A stretch of 64,000 bases of DNA. It comes from Periplaneta americana. Taxonomy: Eukaryota > Arthropoda > Insecta > Blattodea > Blattidae. The stretch's first letter is position 1. Each line of letters opens with the position of its first letter. Made by a program: the position numbers and the translations under genes. The notes beneath the pieces are model-generated. The model was not told the DNA's origin, made no database searches, and saw only the letters and a program-made list of their open reading frames with translations. Shown piece after piece: positions 56,420 to 64,000 of this stretch. The DNA is taken from the NCBI RefSeq assembly GCF_040183065.1, contig NC_091121.1:35874787-35938786 (forward strand). Direction: 5' to 3'.

Positions 56420-58370
56420 ATATTTCATTGGGAAAGCCACAACCCGAAAGTCTCAATGATATGATCGGGAAATCTAAGGGAAGTCGATATAATGTGGTTC
56501 CTGGTTCTGTAAGTTCCCTCATTGTTAAGCATATTGAATAATCTACAGTGCATGAAATTCATTATTCTAAAAATATAGACAGTATTTTTCTGCGTTTTTG
56601 AATGTTAATCAAATGTTAACATGTTCAAAATAATACATCCAGAGCTGGAAGTCAAATACAAATTTTATTTGAATTATTTCCAAGAGAACTGTAATTTCAA
56701 GTTTGAATGTTCCCGAAGTCACGTGTGTTCTACATGTGAGGAGCTCAGCCAGAAACTTAAAGTTCTCACCTAAATGACAATGAAAAAATTGCAGCAGCAG
56801 TTGAACTGATAGTTCATGATCGCAAAGTAAACAAATTCTACAGGAAGTTGAGGCTTATAAAGAACTGTGCCACAAAAATGAAAATATAATCAACAGAAAA
56901 ACCGTAAGACAGAACTGGTAGCATTCCGGAGGGGACGACGACTCGCAGCAGAGGATGAAATCATCTGTAACAGAAGAAGAATCCGCACAAAGAACGCCTT
57001 CCGGTATTTGGGAATAACATTACAGATATCAGGGAGATCGTTTCGCGCACATATAGAGGAGAGGATGGCAGCGGCGATCAGGAGTATGAATGACATACAA
57101 AACCTCAAACAACTATCCTTGAGAACGGCAATGAAGCTCTTTGAAGAAAAGGTGTCACCGAGCATTACATATGGTCTGCAACATTTTTGGGAGTACCTTG
57201 GACAGAAATAGTTGAAGCAGATCGAGAATCCAAAAGCAAGATTGTTGAAGAAGGCGCTGTCAGTGTCGAAGTACACACCCAGCAGACTGGTATACGAACT
57301 AGCAAAGGAGACCTTCTTCCTGGAGGACCTAAGGTTAAATCTTCTTCTACCTAATACGGTGAATGCAGAAAGAGTGATACAGGAGCGGAAAATGAAAAGA
57401 GAATAAATCGACCCAGCTTTCTATGGAACAGCAGCGATGGTGGAGAGAAGCTGAGAGAAGGCTAATTTCGACCTGAGACACGCAGTGACGTGTTCTGGCA
57501 GTCCATGGCGTCCATGGCAAGCTGTGCACTGAAAAGAGATGGCACCACCCGAAAGACAACTGTGTATGTGAACTATGTGGACGAAAGTGTGACACCTACC
57601 ACTTCGAAGTGTGTGTAAAGAGAGTGAGATCTCTGAAAGACCATGCCACTGAACAGAAATAAGCTATAGTTTTAAAAATGTCCATTCGGGTGCGATTTTC
57701 AATATTAAAAATGACAATATAATGGCGATTGCAGTACATTTTACGCAAAATGTGCCTTCACCCCATATTCCTGTTCTATTATAGATAACTGTGAGTGTTT
57801 GAATTTTGTGTTTACAACCTGAAGACTGGTAAAGTTACCTAATGAAGTTTGTTCTTTCGTTGATAAATACTTAAGAGAAAATATCCCTATTGACGTTGAT
57901 GAACTACATTTTTTTTTCCGATGGCTGTGGTGGCCAAATTAAAAACAACACACTTGTTACTTTCTTACTGGCCAGAGTGTCATCTGGAAAATTGAAAAGT
58001 ATTTCCCAGTTAGAGGGCATTCATTTTTGCCATGCAACCGTGTTTTGGGACGGCAAAAAGGCTAATACGAAAGGATAGGATCTGCACATCTCATGACATT
58101 AATGATCTTATTGCCAATGACAGAAAACTTTCACTGCCGGTGCTGTTAAAGTGAAGACTGAAAACATTATTGATTATAAGTGTTGGTGGCCGGAATACTA
58201 GAAGAAACAATAGGGCTACTGTCTAAGATTTCTAGCGAAAATTTCTAAACATCCAAAACTACCATTCTAGGTTTCCCAGTATATGATGTTCGAGTATAGG
58301 ACAGGGAAACCAGGGCTTTTGAAAACATACAACTGGATTGATGGGCTGATGAGAGTGGATTTGACTAATT
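56420..58370 (+). pseudogene. DUF7869-type protein gene, broken and split by a LINE
   Basis: The part before the LINE (56640-56885) reads VKYKFYLNYFQENCNFKFEC and VCSTCEELSQKLK. The part after it (57710-58340) reads FTPYSCSIIDNCECLNFVF, EVCSFVDKYLRENIPIDVDE, FSDGCGGQIKN, LLARVSSGKLKSISQ, DINDLIANDRKLS and WWPEYY. This order matches uncharacterised insect proteins I recall as DUF7869, probably transposon-derived; their reaction is not known to me. Stops and frameshifts are many. Confidence 0.55.
56895..57665 (+). mobile_element. LINE C-terminal fragment inside the DUF7869-type pseudogene
   Basis: It opens KTELVAFRRGRRLAAEDEII, then FRYLGITLQISGRSFRAHIE, MKLFEEKVSPSITYGLQHFW, then KARLLKKALSVSKYTPSRLV. 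Near the end CVCELCGRKCDTYHFEVC forms a Cys/His cluster (CxxC, H, C). The terminal cluster recalls the zinc knuckle of LINEs with restriction-like endonuclease, but the spacing is not exact. Three frames are needed. The polymerase core is missing. Confidence 0.6.
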
Positions 58371-58477
58371 AGGCCCTCCGGACTTCACCGAAATTTACCG
58401 CAAGGGTTAAATATCAGTTCTATCAGGGTTTTTGACTCGATCAAAGACAGAGAAAACCTAATTAGCATTTGCCCCTC

Positions 58478-58543
<66 letters not shown>

Positions 58544-59370
58544 ATAAATGTATCTCATAGTAGGAGTAAAACGTGTAGATAACATCAAAGCAAAAACCAT
58601 AATTATTGGCACAATTGGGAATGTACCATATTCGCTAAAGAGTTATCTGATACATAACCCCGGGATACACAGTATCACAGAATTTTAAAGTCAGCTCTAC
58701 TGGGAGATACAATTGCGAAGAAGTTTAATGTAAAGTTGAAATGAAATTTTACTAGTTTAGTATTATTATCTGTAGATACTTTTTTAAAAAAGTTATTAAA
58801 TAGATATTTACGTAATTATGTCTTGCAAACTTTATTTCGTGATATTCTCGAGGTTTATGCAAACAATACAGTCTGTGATCAGAGTAATTTTATATTAACA
58901 ATAATAAACTGTAATTAGACGTAGGAAATTGTGAAAATTTAGAACTATATAATCAGGATCACTCACATATAAGATTTATCCATAGTTTCTATCTTGGTAC
59001 TTTTGACTTGCACAAGTTATGACGTCAGCTCGACTCTACACTTCTAACTAGACCAGTACCAAGTCGACATCGTACTAACTCTCATGTCCTAATTGAGGTT
59101 CGAATTCACGACCCGGTTATAGTCAACCTTTAAACCAGGTTTCTCAGTCATTGCGTAAATCGCAGCATTGAAATCAGTGCTCTGAGAATTCTGAAGCCCA
59201 GATTTTCTCTAGACTGCTGGAAAATTCTCATTCAGGCCAAAAAAACTCTCTCTCTTACCAAAATTAAATATTCAAAACTAGTTGTAATAACAGAATAAAG
59301 TCTATTTAGTAGTTATGGCGAGTGAGATAGGTAGTGCTTATTGCTAAGAGAAATAATAATAATAATTTAT
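58371..59370. other. (ATT)n and unassigned DNA
   Basis: An (ATT)n array at 58479-58541 is the only feature I can name. A TTCGAATTC near 59100 alone is not enough to call a tRNA. Confidence 0.5.
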
Positions 59371-60616
59371 TTATTTTATTTATTTATTTATTTAGAATAT
59401 TTATGTGCGAAACAACAGCACAAGGCCAATTACAGTTTAGCACAAGATACAAAACAGAACAAAACAACAAATGATGATGAGAATGAATGATAGAAAATGA
59501 GAGTGAGATGAAAATACAATCAATATACTAGTCTACATTACTAAATTGACCAAAATGCAACAAAATAAATAGCACAAATAATATTATTAAAATTAGTTCA
59601 GTGAGATAATTAAAATAATGGCAATTAAATAAAATGTATTACAAATGAATTAATGAAATCATATAAATGAAGACAGGAATCATATAAGTAATATTGTAAA
59701 GTTATGCAAATGACGAGAATAGTAGGCCTATGATACATATCTAACAATGGCATAAATAATAAAACTGACATAAAACTCGAAAAGTATTACTACACATTAA
59801 ATGGATCCAAGTTCAACCCATGCAAATTAGCATATTTAGTACATCTGCAGACCGGAGACAGAGATTTAGAATTCCTATTATAAAACATTTTATGAAATCT
59901 TAAACCCTTAGCAGGAATACGAAGACTGATATTGCTTATGAAGGATTCACAATCAATATCACCCTTAATAATTTTACAAAAAATAAATAATCAAGATCCT
60001 GACGTCTGGTAAACAAACTACCGCAATTGAAATATTTGCGATTAATCTCATAGTTATAATCGGAATTTTGTAAAAATCTATAACAACACAGGGAAATAAA
60101 TTTCCTTTGAATATTCTCCAATTTAGCCGAATCAGTGGAATTAATGGAGTTCCATACAACAGATGTATATTCAAGCTTGGATCTAACCAATGTATAGTAT
60201 AAAATTAATAAACACATAGGAATAGAAAAAGAATAAGTTATAGATCTGATTAGACCAAGCATTCTTAATGAATGGGTATAAATATATTGCACATGATCAT
60301 GAAAATATAATTTTGAATCAAGTAAGACACCAAGATCTCTAATACAATCTTTCTTAATAATTACGACATTACTAAGAGAATAATTAAATTTTTGGGAAGT
60401 AGTTTTCCGTGAGAAGGAAATAACAAAAGTTTTGGATTGATTAATTTTCATTCCATTTTCAACAGACCATTGTAAAATTGAATTAATGTCATTTTGAAGA
60501 ATTTGACAATCAGCCGAACTATTAATTTTACGAAAGATTTTGAGATCATCCGCAAATAAAAGACAGCTAGAACATATTCTCTTACTTATATCATTTATAA
60601 ATAATAAAAATAGGAG

Positions 60617-60617
<1 letters not shown>
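59371..60617 (-). mobile_element. LINE, antisense, 5'-truncated, (AATA)n(ATT)n tail
   Basis: The minus strand carries RT palm and thumb (60617-59936), a UTR of about 560 bases ending CGCACATAAATATTCTAAAT, and the tail (59346-59394). At the 5' break it touches an AAT array (60618-60667). It is related to the LINE at 21440. Confidence 0.75.
59936..60617 (-). pseudogene. LINE reverse transcriptase, palm to C-terminal part
   Basis: The frame from 60615 has LLFLLFINDISKRICSSCLL and FADDLKIF (catalytic DD), continuing to MKINQSKTFVISFSRK. It is then 171 codons open to 59936: CIRDLGVLLDSKLYFHDHV, LVRSKLEYTSVVWNS, LENIQRKFISLCCYRF and FTRRQDLDYLFFVKLLR. It keeps the FADD box but lacks upstream fingers and endonuclease, so it is inactive. 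It is among the better preserved copies. Confidence 0.75.
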
Positions 60618-60658
<41 letters not shown>

Positions 60659-60667
60659 GTAATAATA
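60618..60667. repeat. (AAT)n microsatellite
   Basis: About 16 units next to the LINE 5' break. Confidence 0.9.
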
Positions 60668-61331
60668 TGGTATTTAATTCTCTGCACTTTAAAATATTGT
60701 TATGAAGTAAGAAAATATTTATAATCTTTTGCCAATAGGATATGTGTTTAGAAAACAATGCAGCTAATAAAAAAGTCGATTTATTTACATAATGCTGTGC
60801 AAATAAAAATAGGCGTACTCACCAACACACAGCAATCGCCCCGTAAACGTCCATTTCTATAATATCCAATGACGTACGCAAGGGGGATTACCGGGTTTGA
60901 ATCCCTCTGGAACTTTTTTTAAATATTATATATTTAGTTTTGAATATATATTATCCATAATCCTTTTCCCTTCTCTAATATTTTACTCTCAGAATAACAA
61001 AATCTACATCGACATAAGGCATAGTCCTCCTACCCTTATTTCAATATAATCCCTTGGTGCTTTGGCGCGTTCCAATGATGACAATGCTGTCTTTATTATA
61101 GAGAGACTTACGGCCCATACCGACTTTGTAATAAAATGAAGCGGACACAATATGAAATTTGACTTGTTGTGAAACATATTGAAAAGGTTGCTTTGACAGT
61201 TCTGCAGTGCTGATGTTAAATATTGTGCATTGTCAATTTTAAACTAATTTTAAGAGCGGTATATATTTGTTCGTTAGAGTTACGACTTTATTGTGAAACG
61301 TTTGTTTTGTGCATTTGACATCATATTTTAT

Positions 61332-61407
<76 letters not shown>

Positions 61408-61736
61408 CAAAGACAATTTAAAATACCGATAATGTAAATGTAAACGATTTTAATAATGACCCTCCTCTTGACAAAATTCTACGTGCGCCACTCATAATAT
61501 CCAACCAAAGTAGTGACTTTCAAATAACAGTATTTTATTTTCATTTCTGCCGAACTGATATATTCAATAATTCACTTAATTTGGTTCTATTTCTTACAAA
61601 TAATGTATTTAAATAACTGAAAGTTTTCGATTCTAAAATGGAATTAAAGAAACCAGCTTAGGTTGTTGTGATATGAAAACCAAGTAGTAGACATGAATAA
61701 GACGATCTTGACACTCCCCTCATGTCTCAATAAAAC
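60668..61736. other. Unassigned DNA with (AAT)n
   Basis: (AAT)n at 61336-61405. Nothing else recognised. Confidence 0.5.
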
Positions 61737-61786
<50 letters not shown>

Positions 61787-61799
61787 TAATAATAGTAAT
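61737..61799. repeat. (AAT)n microsatellite
   Basis: About 20 units with AAC and AGT changes near the end. Confidence 0.95.
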
Positions 61800-61842
61800 G
61801 TAGAACCACTCTACGTAGATGTTATAATGCACAATTGTTGTT

Positions 61843-62096
61843 TTCTTTTTTATTGGGTTATTTTACGACGCTGTATCAACATCTAGGTTATTTTGCGTCT
61901 GAATGAAATGAAAGTGATGATACCAGTGAAATGAGTCCGAGGTCCAGCACCGAAAGTTACCCAGCATTTGCTCGTTTTGGTTTGAGGGAAAACCCCGGAA
62001 AAAACCTCAACCAGGTAACTTGCCCCCATCGGGATTCGAACCCGGGCCACCTGGTTTCGCGGCCAGACGCGCTGACCGTTACTCCACGGGTGTGGA
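61843..62096 (-). mobile_element. SINE family 1, full length with target duplication
   Basis: The minus strand runs from a tRNA-like head (B box GGGTTCGAATCCC near 62032) through CAAGTTACCTGGTTGAGG to CAGCGTCGTAAAATAACCC and an A-rich end. CACAATTGTTGTT (61830-61842) and CACAATCGTTGTT (62097-62109) flank it, a 13-base duplication with one change. Best copy in the window. Confidence 0.85.
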
Positions 62097-62432
62097 CACA
62101 ATCGTTGTTAAGCGGATAATAATTGCAGAAAGAAAGCAGATAAAAATATGGACAAGATTTATAAAAATAAGCCTACAAAAGATAAATTTATACTACGTGT
62201 ATATTCAAAGTGATATACTGCAAATAATAATAAAAAGCATACAAGACTTTTAAAAATCCCGAATTCATCCAATTTTTGTAAGAAAATTTCCGCCATCCCG
62301 CCAAGTATCTGAAATTCCTGTTTTGCGGAATTTTTCCCGCCATCTGACAACACTGATTCCAATATAAACACGATCAAAATATTTAAAATGATTGTAATTA
62401 CATTGTGGAGAAGGAAAAATATTACTATATTG

Positions 62433-63545
62433 CAGTGATGTCAACTGATGCCCTTAGAAGCATGAGCGCTTTAGAGCCCAGGAGAGCCTGAGCGCTTTAC
62501 AGCGGAAAAGACGAGTGAGTAGTATATGCCGCTTGGTCGAGCTATATACAGGGATGGCCAGCACTGATTCAATGGATAAAGGGAAGAGAACTTATTAAAA
62601 CTGTATCCATGGTAATTTTTAGATTTGTCTGAGAAGTATAAGTGCATTATAAGAGAGTAAGTTTTAATTTTAATGTTCATTTTTCACAAATTTGTTTTTT
62701 TTATTCAAAAGGAATATTTTCTCAACTTTTTTTACAGAAAAGTGAAAGTTTCAGATATATTTGTTTAGTAGCCTTACATGTACTAAAACAATGTTTTCGT
62801 AAGTCTAATATATCGTAAATACATATTACTAAAGACAGTGTATTGAAATATTTGAAAATATTCGCATGGAAAAGTTTGTAAGGACATGAATTAATAAAGC
62901 AAATAATGTTACTTCACAAACAAAAGATATGTGCCTATGTGTTGGTAAAACGTCAGCTCTATAGCTTCAGCAGATTTCGAGATAATTTAATATTCTGATA
63001 ACAGAAAGTTGCGCACCAATATCACCTAAAAGCATAATGTGATAAGTGTTTTATTATGTAATATTAGTTACAGTTAAAACATATACCTAGACAACTTTGC
63101 TTTGTACTATAATATTGTTTTGATTACTTTTATAAGGCTAAAGATACCATCAAAATCAATTTCAACTTATCATGTCATATTCAGTGTCTTTCTTTGGGAT
63201 AATACTTTCTTTACGTTTAATTCACTTAGTACAGTATAGTTGTAGTTATTATGGAATTTGTGTGAATATTCATTCTTTATTCTTTATTATGTTATTAACG
63301 TTTAAAACACAACTGCAATATTAGGCTAAGAAATTGGTGTTAGTACTTTTGTTTTACAGATAATATAGAAAATAACAAACAGAAGTCATATAAAAATAAC
63401 GACATAAAATTTCACGTTCCGTTTGAAGTTTGCGCACCACTGTTTTCTTAATCCAACAGGCTGCTTATTCCTCCTACCATACCCAGCACTTAATGCCCGC
63501 GCACGACGTCAAGGTCAGAAAAATGCGCTTGCTTTAACATCACTG
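62433..63545. mobile_element. Non-autonomous hAT element
   Basis: The ends CAGTGATGT and ACATCACTG are inverse. CTATATTG is duplicated perfectly at 62425-62432 and 63546-63553. The left end has two GAGCGCTTTA motifs; the right has GCGCACGACG and GCGCTTGC. No transposase is seen in the 1.1 kb, so it needs a helper. Confidence 0.85.
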
Positions 63546-63825
63546 CTATATTGTATTGTGTTGCATTAAATTATTATTGTATCAAGATTAGCTTTCATAT
63601 TAGGATTTATGTTCTATAGATTTTGGCTTTTTACGTTTCCTTTATATCTTTATATTTCTTTTACACTTATATAATTAGATTTGTCTTTGTCTCCATCTAT
63701 TTTCCATTTGAGCCACATTATTGCACATTCATTGAATATCGATTATTTAAAATCGATAACAACTTATAAATCTTTATTAAAATATGTATTTGTGAATTTC
63801 TTTGTATAAACGTGTTAATAGTGTT

Positions 63826-64000
63826 GTATAATAATAATAATGTTTTATTTTCGCTGGCAGAGTTAAGGCCATAAGGCCTTCTCTTCCACTCAACCAGCCT
63901 TAATCAATACAATACATAAATTTAAATTACAAATATTTTCACTACACTTAAAAGGTTCTCCAGCAATAATCTTCACTACACATTTATTTAAATTTAGATA
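63826..64000 (-). mobile_element. LINE 3' end, runs off the window
   Basis: On the minus strand the tail (ATTATTATT at 63829) follows the hairpin AAGGCC-TTAT-GGCCTT region (63865-63880) and the GAAGAGAAGG context shared with 33065. The upstream UTR continues past 64000. Confidence 0.75.

Noticed and set aside
58479..58541. Regular repeats suggesting an array such as CRISPR
   Set aside because: Simple ATT microsatellite with no spacers; the genome is eukaryotic.
59090..59130. GGTTCGAATTC as a tRNA B box
   Set aside because: No matching A box or cloverleaf stems nearby.

Overview
This is eukaryotic, AT-rich, repeat-saturated DNA from an arthropod, most likely an insect. The repeat repertoire (RTE-like LINEs, several tRNA-derived SINEs, jockey/CR1-like LINEs with AATA or ATT tails, many MITEs) reminds me of blattodean genomes such as Periplaneta, but that assignment is from memory and was not checked. 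I see no intact host gene, no rRNA, no CRISPR array and no bacterial-style operon. Nearly every open reading frame is a piece of a transposon, a microsatellite read as protein, or a shadow.

Layout. 0-7 kb: a LINE tail ending in (ATT)n, a motif-rich element, a short MITE, two tandem tRNA-containing repeats and a jockey-like LINE. 7-11 kb: a 590-bp TA-flanked MITE directly beside a decayed mariner, then a Penelope-like GIY-YIG fragment between inverted arms. 11-16 kb: an RTE LINE split by a SINE, and a LINE split by two MITEs. 15.9-20 kb: a solo LTR, a second 590-bp MITE and a GC-rich island. 20-31 kb: a LINE with a 640-bp tetranucleotide tail, a Harbinger-like element with nested repeats, a mariner foldback, and a LINE holding the third 590-bp MITE. 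31-38 kb: SINEs, an antisense jockey-like LINE, and two different hAT elements inserted back to back at one 8-bp target. 38-48 kb: SINEs, LINE fragments, long microsatellites and a 600-bp palindrome with two tRNA-like arms. 48.5-54 kb: a solo LTR invaded by a hAT element and an RTE fragment, a three-unit chimeric tandem array, and an RTE copy flanked by a 150-bp direct repeat. 54-64 kb: SINEs, a broken gene of the kind often annotated DUF7869 split by a LINE, more LINE pieces, and a hAT element with a perfect target duplication.

No genes act together here. The biology visible is transposition itself: target-site duplications (TA, ATAT, TTA, 8 bp, 9-13 bp and one of about 150 bp), 5' truncation, nesting order, and 3' tails made of microsatellite. 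The least ordinary structures are the double hAT insertion, the 150-bp duplication, the chimeric tandem array and the tRNA-bearing palindrome.
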